DNA from: UBA6163 sp031411655 | GTDB taxonomy: Bacteria > Planctomycetota > Planctomycetia > Pirellulales > Pirellulaceae | DNA length: 64,000 nucleotides | Direction of reading: 5' to 3' | Assembly: GCA_031411655.1 (NCBI GenBank) | Contig: JANOBM010000096.1 | Coordinates: 22,468-86,467, forward strand | In this document: positions 45,302-53,367 of the stretch, one piece after another | How the letters are laid out: each line of letters starts with the position of its first letter | Numbering within the stretch: position 1 is the stretch's first letter | Translations under genes and position numbers: made by a program | The notes under the pieces: generated by a model | Databases searched by the model: none | Seen by the model: only the letters and a program-made list of their open reading frames with translations | Told to the model about the DNA's origin: nothing

Positions 45302-46567
45302 CTAGCCAACCACCTTGCCGTCGCCGTCTTGCTCGCGAAACGGTTCGCGTTTGTTCTTGCTTTGTATCCAGTTGTGACTGCTGGCGCGGTACAGTCGGTC
45401 GCCACCAATTTTTGCGGCGATCTTATCTGTGATGCGATCGACGGCGTTGTTAGCAACGGTCGCTTCTTGATCGAACAGTAACATTTGTTGCAGTTGGTTC
45501 GCGGAGGATAAGTTGCTAACCGAAACACCCAGCAAACGCACGCCGCGCGGTTGGCGTTGCCGCATCTCGCGTAATAGGTCCACTGCGGCTTGGTAGATTC
45601 CCGGAGTACTATCGGTCGGCTGCGGAAACGTGCTCGTCCGGATGAACGTCTTAAAATCTTCTCGTCGGTACTTTAATGACACTGTGCCAGCCATTCGATC
45701 GCATCGTCGCAGTCGTCTGCCAACTTGCTCACTGAGATAACTCACAACGCCTATCATCGTTTCGTCGTCGCTCAAGTCTTCGTCAAACGTCCGCTCATGA
45801 CCGATGCTTTTGGCCTCGTGATCGACGACGACCAGTCTTGGATCGATACCATTGGACAATTGCCACAAGTGCTCGCCCCATGAACCGAATCTTTGCTTCA
45901 AGTACTCGATGTTGGTTTTGCGCAAGTCCGCGATGTTGCGAAAGCCAAGTCTTGCTAACTTTAGCTGACCCACATGACCGACGCCCCACAGCCTCGCGAC
46001 AGGTAACGGGTCCAAGAAAGCTTGCACACCATCAGCGGTGACTTCGACAAGCCCATCCGGTTTGTCGATATCGCTGGCTATTTTGGCGACAAATTTAAGC
46101 GGCGCAATGCCGACGCTAGCCGGCAGGTCAAGTTCATCGCGAATGGCTTGTTTGATGGCACGACCGATGGTGACAGCCGAGCCATGAACCTTCAACGTTC
46201 CGCTGACATCGAGAAATGCCTCGTCCAATGAAAGCGGCTGAACGACGGGGGTATATCGAAAAAAGATTTCACGGATTTGACGTCCCACCGCTGCATAGTG
46301 ATCGATTCTCGCACGCACGAATTTTGCCTGGGGGCAAAGTTGCGCTGCCCGACGACCAGGCATCGCACTATGCACACCAAACGCTCTTGCCTCATAGCTG
46401 GCCGCCGTCACAACGCCGCGCCCCCAGTTGCCACCCACAATGATCGGCAGCCCACGCAGCTCCGGATGATCGCGTTGTTCCACTGAAGCATAAAACGCAT
46501 CCATATCAACGTGCAAAATGACCTTTGCAGGTTTCGACGAATCGTTCGTTTCCTTAGTCCAGTCCAT
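45302..46567 (-). CDS. dinB: DNA polymerase IV (Y family)
   Basis: This 421-aa Y-family translesion polymerase is error-prone. It starts HVDMDAFYASVEQRDHPELRG with metal ligand D21. The second catalytic pair, D115/E116, is in SLDEAFLDVSG; the helix-hairpin-helix follows (VARLWGVGHVGQLKLARLGF). The little-finger domain contains VSLKYRREDFKTFIR. A beta-clamp motif, QQMLLF, lies near the C-terminus. The tail is lysine-rich. No copy of the lexA palindrome is visible in the 200 bases upstream, so SOS control is not shown. It is transcribed alone. Confidence 0.93.
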   Translation of the reverse strand: MDWTKETNDSSKPAKVILHVDMDAFYASVEQRDHPELRGLPIIVGGNWGRGVVTAASYEARAFGVHSAMPGRRAAQLCPQAKFVRARIDHYAAVGRQIREIFFRYTPVVQPLSLDEAFLDVSGTLKVHGSAVTIGRAIKQAIRDELDLPASVGIAPLKFVAKIASDIDKPDGLVEVTADGVQAFLDPLPVARLWGVGHVGQLKLARLGFRNIADLRKTNIEYLKQRFGSWGEHLWQLSNGIDPRLVVVDHEAKSIGHERTFDEDLSDDETMIGVVSYLSEQVGRRLRRCDRMAGTVSLKYRREDFKTFIRTSTFPQPTDSTPGIYQAAVDLLREMRQRQPRGVRLLGVSVSNLSSANQLQQMLLFDQEATVANNAVDRITDKIAAKIGGDRLYRASSHNWIQSKNKREPFREQDGDGKVVG

Positions 46568-47330
46568 GAAGATTGATCCAGTGCGTCGGAGGGAGTTTCG
46601 AGAACCATGCCTCAGGTTTCGAAAAAATGCAGTTAGGTCAGAACGATAGGCTTGCGGTTTAACGTCATTTTCAGTGGTGTGGAAGGCGAAATCGTACCAT
46701 CGAATAAGGCGTCAATCGCAATGTCAAGGTGCAGTGTATTGCCGACACTGAGCTAGCTACGCAGTAAAAACATCACTGCAAAGCAGTTGAAAAACATAGA
46801 ACGCGGGGCCCTTTTGCGGCGATTACCGTCAGATTCTTTGGGTCGCCCATTCGATTGTCTCACGATCGCGATTGTCTTACGGGCGGCAGGCTGACTTCCG
46901 CTACGGAATGGTTTTGCGATTGTATTTTAGTAGAGCAGTGGTTCGTATTTGGAGTACGTGCGCGGACGCCGATTTCGGAGGTTAGCGGATCAAAGTCGCC
47001 TGCATGGCGACTCTGGCACGATTATGGCGGCGGCCTTTCTAATACCGCTTGAGTGAGCCTCCCTTTTCAAGGTCAGAGCCGGCCGTAGCGCCGTTCTCGC
47101 TAGGAATCGCATGGATAAAAAAGCGATTTGGAATTTGGTTAGTACGATGCGAACGTGAAGTCGATGGCGTAGCCACAGGAAGCAATAACGCTTTGGATTG
47201 TTTGGCCTCTTAATCGCGTCAATCGGTAAAGCCGACAACTGCCGTTAGGATTCTCCTGCGTTGCTCCACTAGCAGCAACGAATCTATTCAAGTCAATCAA
47301 TTTGGCAACCTATTTCTGAATGGTCTGAGA
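46568..47330. other. intergenic region, no recognised feature
   Basis: This 763-base gap is the longest in the window. It contains a small hairpin (GTCGCC-TGCAT-GGCGAC, near 46996) and the promoters of dinB (minus) and the GGDEF gene (plus). A short frame at 46855-47052 has no coding support. Confidence 0.4.
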
Positions 47331-48422
47331 ATGCTCAGAAAGGTGGGGCACCGGTATGGCTCCTCGTCAACGATTGTTCCTTTTGAATTTGACTGTCTCG
47401 AAGCTATGCTCACTTCATTCGAACCATTTTCTGATTTTCGGACGACATGCACACAGGTTTTGAATTATCTCCACAATCGTTATGGGTTCGCGCTGTGGAT
47501 GGTCACTCGGACGGAAGGTGACGACTGGATCGTTCTCCAATCGGAGGATCATGGCTATGGCGTGAAGGATGGAGATGTTTTTCGCTGGACGGACTCATTT
47601 TGTTCACGGATGGTATTAGGCGAGGGGCCCTGCATCGCGCCGCAGTCCGACCTCGTCCCTGCTTATGTTTCTGCACCCATTGGCCAGCAGGTATCGATCG
47701 GTGCATACGTTGGTTTGCCACTGACAAAACCGGATGGTTCGCTGTTTGGAACCCTGTGTGCGATTGATCCGCAGGCGCAACCGGAGAACCTTGTCAGGGA
47801 GTTACCGCAGTTCGAATTAATCACACGAATGTTGGGGACCATTTTAGCATCGGATTTAAAAGCTGAGATGGAAATGCGGCGGGCGGAAAGAGCTGAACAA
47901 GACGCGGAAACCGATGCGCTGACAGGAATCTTTAATCGTCGCGGCTGGGATCGATTGCTGGCAGCCGAAGAGTCGCGTTGCCGCCGATATGGCCACGTGG
48001 CATCGGTGCTTAGTATCGACCTCGATGGCTTAAAATTGATCAACGATCAATTTGGGCACGCCAAGGGCGATTCAACGTTGATCCAGGCAGCGGATGCGCT
48101 CTCGGATGCGGCACGCGATGGAGATGTCTTAGCGAGAGTTGGTGGAGATGAATTCGCCCTCTTGGCGATCCATTGTGATGAACCGCAAGCGAATGAAATG
48201 GTCGATCGAATGACCGGCATCCTTGCCAAGCGGGGTATTCATGCGTCGATTGGAATGGCGAAAAGAGACCCCACCAAATCTCTTCGCGAGGCTTGGAACG
48301 AATCGGATCAGAGGATGTATCGATCGAAGCAGGCTCGCCGAAATACCCGAGGCTGCCAATCGTTGGTTTTGGTCAATGGTCCAAGTAACCCGAAGGCATT
48401 TGAAAATGTGGTTTGCCTTTAG
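47331..48422 (+). CDS. GAF-GGDEF diguanylate cyclase
   Basis: The 363-aa cytoplasmic protein has a GAF-like sensor domain (about 26-185, containing FALWMVTRTEGDDW and GAYVGLPLTKPDGSLFGTLC). A GGDEF domain follows (about 195-345) with the intact active motif RVGGDEFALL and the IDLDGLKLINDQFGH metal/GTP motif. It makes c-di-GMP from GTP. Two starts are possible, 47331 and ATG 47406 (MLTSFEPFSDF), the latter closer to the GAF edge; both have weak ribosome sites. An inhibitory RxxD site before the GGDEF is not obvious. Degradation could be by the HD-GYP protein at 28901. Confidence 0.92.
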   Translation: MLRKVGHRYGSSSTIVPFEFDCLEAMLTSFEPFSDFRTTCTQVLNYLHNRYGFALWMVTRTEGDDWIVLQSEDHGYGVKDGDVFRWTDSFCSRMVLGEGPCIAPQSDLVPAYVSAPIGQQVSIGAYVGLPLTKPDGSLFGTLCAIDPQAQPENLVRELPQFELITRMLGTILASDLKAEMEMRRAERAEQDAETDALTGIFNRRGWDRLLAAEESRCRRYGHVASVLSIDLDGLKLINDQFGHAKGDSTLIQAADALSDAARDGDVLARVGGDEFALLAIHCDEPQANEMVDRMTGILAKRGIHASIGMAKRDPTKSLREAWNESDQRMYRSKQARRNTRGCQSLVLVNGPSNPKAFENVVCL

Positions 48423-48914
48423 CGCGACCCACGATTAGCCTGACTGGACTTTAGGCTTACCCGTTTTGCTATGCGGAAGTAGTTGCTGTGCCCAGCCCTC
48501 GGTTGGTTGCAAACCGTCGAGGTGCCTTTTGTTCACCATGGTAGACGTTGGCTTGACGCCCTCACACCGAGAGCATCGAACTCGTTCCCTTGGTCCTCGC
48601 GCTACAAACTTCTTTCGACTTCCAAAGCTTTCGACTTTTTACGGGCAAACCGTTCAGAAAGTAAAAAAGAAGCCGTCGCGTGGTCTCAGGCATCCTCAAA
48701 AAGGACGTGCGCTGGTGCTTTGACTTAACAGGTACTTGCGACCGTAACTCTTCGATTGAACACGGTTGGCCTTATCATGTTGACTGTCGACGGAAATCGG
48801 TTTTCCGATCCAAAACAGCAATCGGGTTCACACCACCCATTAGGACCGCTTGCGAAGGATCGCTCAGGGGCTAACATTGTCGCTAACATTACGTTGAACC
48901 TGAGGAAATAGAAA
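48423..48914. other. intergenic region, no recognised feature
   Basis: This 492-base gap between the GGDEF gene and the AP2-like gene holds no reading frame I can support. The AP2-like gene's promoter and ribosome site (GAGGAAA, about 10 bases before its ATG) lie at its end. Confidence 0.4.
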
Positions 48915-49544
48915 ATGCCTACATCGCCCGCCGGACCTGGAATCACTCGTTTTGACTTTGAAGATCGCAAAGGCTACATGGTTCGTATTCGTCGCCACGG
49001 CGAACAGTGGAACGAGTATTTTTCGGACAAAGTGTATGGTGGAAAGCGAAAGACGCTTGTCGTTGCGCAGGCCCGCTACCAAGAACTGTCGGAACAACTT
49101 GGCCCGGTCGAGAATGCGACGAAAAACCTTCTCACCCATCGCAACTCGTCTGGTAAAGTTGGGGTGCACATCGCCCATTCTCGCGACAAACGCTGGCCAG
49201 GTAGCGAGCAAACCTCTTATTGTGCTTCATGGCGTTCCGCCGATGGAGTCCGAGGTAAGATCAGCTTTTCGCTCACCAAATATGGTAAAAAGCGAGCATG
49301 GGAGTTGGCCTGCTTGGCCCGCGATTTGGAGAGTACCGATCGTGAAAAGGTCGAGGCATTGTACGATCGTAAGAACGCTAAGCAGCAAGCTTCGGTATCT
49401 AAAAAGACTGGCCAGGCCAAAACGGCGCAGGCTAAGGCAGCAACGAAACGCGTGACCAAAGCTGTTTCTGCCAAGGGAGCCAAGGGAGCGAAATCTGCCA
49501 AGGCGTCGAAGGCGAAAACGCCTACTAAAGCTTCGAAGAAATAA
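48915..49544 (+). CDS. AP2-like DNA-binding protein with H1-like basic tail
   Basis: In this 209-aa protein residues about 10-62 and 75-138 look like two copies of an AP2/ERF-like DNA-binding fold. The first has YMVRIRRHGEQWNEYFSDK with GGKRKTLVVAQARYQEL. The second has SGKVGVHIAHSRDKRW, SYCASWRSADGVRGK and ISFSLTKYGKKRAWELACLAR, close to ApiAP2 domains. The last 50 residues are Lys/Ala/Thr/Ser-rich (AKAATKRVTKAVSAKGAKGAKSAK), like histone H1 tails. It probably binds DNA broadly, perhaps as a nucleoid protein. It is convergent with the gene at 49591. Confidence 0.7.
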   Translation: MPTSPAGPGITRFDFEDRKGYMVRIRRHGEQWNEYFSDKVYGGKRKTLVVAQARYQELSEQLGPVENATKNLLTHRNSSGKVGVHIAHSRDKRWPGSEQTSYCASWRSADGVRGKISFSLTKYGKKRAWELACLARDLESTDREKVEALYDRKNAKQQASVSKKTGQAKTAQAKAATKRVTKAVSAKGAKGAKSAKASKAKTPTKASKK

Positions 49545-49590
49545 TGCTTATTGGTGGTCGCGTTTGGAGTCGCGGTCTATTAGCCGAGCA

Positions 49591-50202
49591 TTACAGGTCG
49601 ATCGCATTGAGGCTGTCAACAAGCGCTTCGAGGCCCAGGTCGTCATCGAGGGGCCTCGTCGTTGATTGCTTGGAGACCGCGCTTGGAAGTGGAGCGTGAC
49701 TAGGAAATGGTTCGTCGCGAGGCTCGACAGGAGACGCGATTCGCTCGACGATCGCTCCGCTGGGTTGGGAATTTGTTGGCTGTGCTCTGGTAACAACCGG
49801 TAACGCCGGTGTTGGTTTGGGAAGGCCGATTGGGATTGCGACGATTTGTCGATCGCGTCGCAATTGGAGCATTGCCTGAACCACTTCGGGCGCAGTGAAA
49901 CCTTGGCGCAAGTCGACGATATAAAGTCGACGCTGGCCGGCTTGAGCGGGTTCGCCCTGTGGATCAAGTGAATGAGCGGTACGCAACGTGTGCAAGCCAG
50001 CTTTACGAAGGCTCTCTTGAATGCGTTCAGCGGGACACCAATCGATCACAACGAGGTCGTTTTCGATACCAGAAAGCATCAATCGGTCGGTCGAGTGTTC
50101 TTCATTCGTTTCTAGCGTTGCGACCATCGCGACATCGATACCGGGTTGGCCGATCAACTGGATAACAATATCGGCGACGATCCCTACTTGTAGGTTTGTC
50201 AT
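49591..50202 (-). CDS. unknown protein at the end of the alpha-CTD/arrestin-like cassette
   Basis: I start this 203-aa protein at ATG 50202 (MTNLQVGIVADIVIQLIGQPG); the longer frame to 50301 would overlap the ATPase gene. The first 110 residues read as an alpha/beta domain (NDLVVIDWCPAERIQESL, RRLYIVDLRQG, IVAIPIGLP) that could be a Rossmann or receiver-like fold. The rest is Pro/Ser-rich and probably disordered, ending in an acidic helix (LDDDLGLEALVDSLNAIDL). There are no catalytic motifs. It lies 55 bases after the ATPase gene on the same strand, so it is likely in its operon. Confidence 0.6.
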   Translation of the reverse strand: MTNLQVGIVADIVIQLIGQPGIDVAMVATLETNEEHSTDRLMLSGIENDLVVIDWCPAERIQESLRKAGLHTLRTAHSLDPQGEPAQAGQRRLYIVDLRQGFTAPEVVQAMLQLRRDRQIVAIPIGLPKPTPALPVVTRAQPTNSQPSGAIVERIASPVEPRDEPFPSHAPLPSAVSKQSTTRPLDDDLGLEALVDSLNAIDL

Positions 50203-50257
50203 TGTCGGCGATTGAACTATCACCACGTTTAATCGGACGCTCACGTTCGTTGCCTTT

Positions 50258-51013
50258 TTAATGCCCGGCTTTATCGCCGCTGAGTCGATCACGCGGAACA
50301 AACGACTCCCGCTGTCGGATGGATTCGTACCTATCGTACATCGAAAACCAGATATCGCGAAGATTGCTGCGTAACGACGAAGGTTTCAAATGGCTTTCAA
50401 AGTGCTGCCAAAGCTCAGCAGCGACCTTGTCAGGCAGGTCGGTCATTTTTTGGAGTGTGAGTGCGCGGGCGATTCCATCGTCCCACGACGTTGTAAGGGC
50501 GATGGGAATGTGGAAGAGGGAACGATGGCTTGTGACAATCGCGACAGCAGAGGGGTGTTGGCAAATCCGGCGCATGATCCGAATTCGATTCCACCAATGA
50601 AGCTGTTCAATTCCGTCGATGATGATGCACTTCGTCAACATAAATTCACGGGTCGCGAGTTTGCCTGGCGCCTTATCCACGGCAGTCGCCTCGGTGTGGA
50701 TGACGGCAGGTGAGTTGGTCAATTGCTCGTCAAGCCAGGTCACGAGATGTCGTCCGGACTCCTTTTCGCCACTGTGGAGAGTGAAGCTGGCGATCGATTG
50801 GAAAGATGTTGACAGTTCTGTTTCTATCGACCGAAGGAGCGTCGTTTTTCCAGTTCCGTGGGGGCCCACTATGGAAGAGCAGCGATGCGTACGAAGTTGT
50901 TCGAGTAGCCGCGAGTAGAACTGCACCGCCGCGAGCACATCAACTTCTGGATCCGAATGAAAGCAGAATTGGTTTTTGTCGGGCCGAACAAGACAGGTGG
51001 CAAACGGGTTCAC
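50258..51013 (-). CDS. ExeA-like AAA+ ATPase
   Basis: The 251-aa AAA+ protein has Walker A GPHGTGKTT (50-58) and a Walker B-like strand KCIIIDGIEQLH in which DG replaces the usual DE/DD. A sensor-like VTSHR follows. The N-terminal layout (MNPFATCLVRPDKNQFCFHSDP) resembles GspA/ExeA-type ATPases that assemble secretion complexes, but the peptidoglycan-binding part is absent. It lies between the arrestin-like genes and the unknown gene at 49591. Its role in the cassette is not known. Confidence 0.75.
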   Translation of the reverse strand: MNPFATCLVRPDKNQFCFHSDPEVDVLAAVQFYSRLLEQLRTHRCSSIVGPHGTGKTTLLRSIETELSTSFQSIASFTLHSGEKESGRHLVTWLDEQLTNSPAVIHTEATAVDKAPGKLATREFMLTKCIIIDGIEQLHWWNRIRIMRRICQHPSAVAIVTSHRSLFHIPIALTTSWDDGIARALTLQKMTDLPDKVAAELWQHFESHLKPSSLRSNLRDIWFSMYDRYESIRQRESFVPRDRLSGDKAGH

Positions 51014-51142
51014 GGAGCGACCTGGGGTTCACGGAACGACGTGGCTTGAAAACGCCGAACCCACGGTGCTGCGATTTCGGGTATTGAGGAGCGAATGCGA
51101 TTGCATGGTAAACACCATGCGCGAAGTCGTGGCAACGCCCGG

Positions 51143-51550
51143 TCAATCGCCATCGGCAGTGGCATTGCCTGAGTATGATAACGCCGGTACCTCGCCCACG
51201 AGGTAAAAGGGTTGTTGCGTTAATGATTCTCGATTGCCGGTGCGGAAAAGGCGAACACGGACGCACCAACAAATACGGACAAGCGTGCCTTGGTAGCTCA
51301 CCGGGCTGAGGGGAAGAACGCACTGAATCGCTTGAGGCTGGCGCAGGTCAATCTGTTGCAATTGGGCATCGTTCCAACGCTGAAAATGGTGTACCTGCAA
51401 GTCCTCATCGCCCTTGCCCTCCGTATACCAAAGCACCGAAGCCTCCACGCCGACGGCCTCCTGAACGGTGTCTTTACCAATGCGCCAGGAAGCCTCGAGT
51501 GGCTGTCCGACTTGATAGCGGCCGTCGTGACGGCATAGTTCGACCGTCAA
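51143..51550 (-). CDS. small arrestin-like beta-sandwich protein
   Basis: I place the start at TTG 51550, which overlaps the stop of the upstream gene by 4 bases (TTGA); a GTG about 70 bases earlier is a less tidy alternative. The 135-aa product has alternating strands typical of one arrestin lobe: DGRYQVGQPLEASWRI, VGVEASVLWYTEGKGDED, then CVLPLSPVSYQGTLVRICWCVRVRLF. It has no TM segment and no signal peptide. It pairs with the membrane protein encoded before it, whose C-terminal domain looks similar, so the two may form one arrestin-like unit split in two chains. Confidence 0.6.
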   Translation of the reverse strand: MTVELCRHDGRYQVGQPLEASWRIGKDTVQEAVGVEASVLWYTEGKGDEDLQVHHFQRWNDAQLQQIDLRQPQAIQCVLPLSPVSYQGTLVRICWCVRVRLFRTGNRESLTQQPFYLVGEVPALSYSGNATADGD

Positions 51551-52656
51551 CGCGGGCGGCGCGCCGGTTGTCGACCGGGTGGATGTACGAATACGGGAAA
51601 GTTTAGGCAGAACGATGGCCACGGACGTGAATCTCCACTGACTGTGATCTTCCAGCAAACGGCATTGTGGCCGCTGCGAAATGAATGCATGGCATCCGCA
51701 GGAAGGTCGAAGCGCAATTCTTGTTCCCAAGGGCGGTGCGGGTCAATGGTTAGATCCCGATCTGTATGAAGAATCTTCGAAACGGCGACATGGCGGTCAA
51801 TACGAACGTCCGTACCCTGCCGATACATCGTTTCCTCTTCGCAAATCAATTCAATCCGCATACGCCGCAAATTCAGCCGGCCCGCTTGAATGACAAACAA
51901 CTCGTAACTTCTTCCCGGAAGCAAAGGGTGGTGACTGATCTCCACAATGGTTGCCCCCACTCCCGCGGTCTGCCGCAATGCCTGCAGGAAGTAGCGAAAC
52001 GCCCAAATTCCAACGGCCGCGAAGGGAAGGAGTAAAAAAGCCAAAATCCACCGTGGTTGGCCGTTCAGGAACCCCGAAATCACGACGGCGAGCAGTACGA
52101 ACCAGGCTGCATTCCATAGCAATGACAGCGCGGCAGTCGAAATCGCATGCCGCGCCATCGACCCCTCCGACGCAAGTCGGAAAGCTAGCTTTACGCCGGG
52201 ACTATCGGTGACACCGCGACCCTGAGGAACCGACGGGAGCGCGAGTTCGCTTCCTTCCAGGGGCGGGGAAAACTCCAATGCCGCCGCCCGGGAGGCGATG
52301 GCAGATCTTCGCTCATGGCTGGCACCAACGCTGAACAGGCGGTAGATCAATGCCCCGCCGCCGACAATCACCAGGGCTAGCGAGAGGATCATCACGATCC
52401 AAAACCCTAGGCTGCTCGATGACGCTTGCCCCGTCGCGGTGGCGGCACCTGGAAACGCGCCAGGGGCCGCTTCGGCGATGGTTGAGGCCGCCAGCAGGGT
52501 TTTGTTGCCGAATCGCTGGAACAGCATCAGGGCCATTCCAAAGACACCGAACAAAAACAACGCAACGTAGAACACCGACTCGCCGACGACACCGGCGAGC
52601 GTTCCGCCGAGAATGCGTTTCCCTCGCTTTTTCGTCCACGGCTTTGGAAAACGCAT
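51547..52656 (-). CDS. membrane protein with C-terminal arrestin-like domain
   Basis: The 369-aa protein has TM segments at about 25-46 (VFYVALFLFGVFGMALML), 84-106 (FWIVMILSLALVIVGGGALI) and two near 180-225. A soluble C-terminal domain of about 120 residues follows. That domain (LLPGRSYELFVIQAGRLNLRRMRIELICEEET) has the arrestin-like pattern of strands ending in LPADAMHSFRSGHNAVCWKITV. The N-terminal part resembles DUF3592 proteins. It starts 60 bases after the alpha-CTD gene. No substrate or enzyme is visible. Confidence 0.65.
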   Translation of the reverse strand: MRFPKPWTKKRGKRILGGTLAGVVGESVFYVALFLFGVFGMALMLFQRFGNKTLLAASTIAEAAPGAFPGAATATGQASSSSLGFWIVMILSLALVIVGGGALIYRLFSVGASHERRSAIASRAAALEFSPPLEGSELALPSVPQGRGVTDSPGVKLAFRLASEGSMARHAISTAALSLLWNAAWFVLLAVVISGFLNGQPRWILAFLLLPFAAVGIWAFRYFLQALRQTAGVGATIVEISHHPLLPGRSYELFVIQAGRLNLRRMRIELICEEETMYRQGTDVRIDRHVAVSKILHTDRDLTIDPHRPWEQELRFDLPADAMHSFRSGHNAVCWKITVSGDSRPWPSFCLNFPVFVHPPGRQPARRPR

Positions 52657-52716
52657 GTGGCAAGTCAGCCTTCAAGTCGAAGATTGCTCCCGACTATTTT
52701 TGTGGTGTCAATCCGA

Positions 52717-52995
52717 TCATGAGCCACTTGAAACGGGCTGGCGACCTGCGCGGTAATAGCCCAATGCCTCGAGCGCTGCGTAGACCTCGTCCAGAGTCTT
52801 CTCTCCAAAATTGGATATTGCTAGCAATTTCTTTGGCGTTGAGTTCAGCAAATCGCGTACGGTTAAAATTCCGGTTTCTTCTAGACAGTTAGTCGTTCGT
52901 ACCGACAGCCCCATCTCCGCAATGCTCAAGTCGAGTCGATCGCGTCGAAGTCGTGCTTGCTCTTCAGCTTGGCTAAGTGGAATCCGCGTCTTCAT
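52717..52995 (-). CDS. stand-alone RNA polymerase alpha C-terminal domain
   Basis: The 92-aa protein is an isolated alpha-CTD. Its core, LSVRTTNCLEETGILTVRD plus LLNSTPKKLLAISNFGEKTLDEVYAAL, aligns with the E. coli RpoA C-terminus (LSVRAANCL...NLGKKSLTEI). The DNA-contacting positions are kept: R33 (R265), N36 (N268), G64 (G296) and K66 (K298). The N-terminal 28 residues are helical and charged, replacing the usual linker and alpha-NTD. It may bind UP elements or activators without joining polymerase, or act as an adaptor. It begins the minus-strand cassette with the membrane/arrestin-like genes. Confidence 0.8.
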   Translation of the reverse strand: MKTRIPLSQAEEQARLRRDRLDLSIAEMGLSVRTTNCLEETGILTVRDLLNSTPKKLLAISNFGEKTLDEVYAALEALGYYRAGRQPVSSGS

Positions 52996-53367
52996 GATCG
53001 GTCAATCCTTTTCTACGTGGTCTCGATCCAACAACTCCACAGCGACACGGAGCCTGCACTCGCATCGGTTCAGTCCGTCGGCTCCAAACAGCCATCGAGC
53101 TCGCTAACTTTACCATTCGTCAAGCCAGCGTGTCCCTGTGCGTTACGAAAGATAATCGATCGAGCTAAAAAGGGAAACGGGAATGGTTTCAGATCAGTTC
53201 ACGCAGTCGCCTTGGGCTAGCCAAAGATTTCCACTATCCAATAACCACTATTCAATAACCACCGGTCGCCCGAACGCCTTCGCGCCAGCTCTCGGTCGCT
53301 TCAGCGCGGGCGCAGCGGCAGTGACATCGTGCCAGTCATTGCAAGGTGCAAGGGAGGGCGCCATGGA
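52996..53367. other. intergenic region with promoter of the alpha-CTD cassette
   Basis: This 372-base region must hold the promoter of the minus-strand cassette. It also contains a 14-bp tandem repeat. No other features were seen. Confidence 0.4.
53231..53258. repeat. 14-bp tandem repeat, two copies
   Basis: CCACTATCCAATAA and CCACTATTCAATAA follow each other at 53231 and 53245, and a third partial copy (CCACC) begins after them. Confidence 0.85.

Noticed and set aside
46855..47052. 65-codon plus-strand frame in the gap after dinB
   Set aside because: No ribosome site, no motif, and it spans a small hairpin; not supported as a gene.
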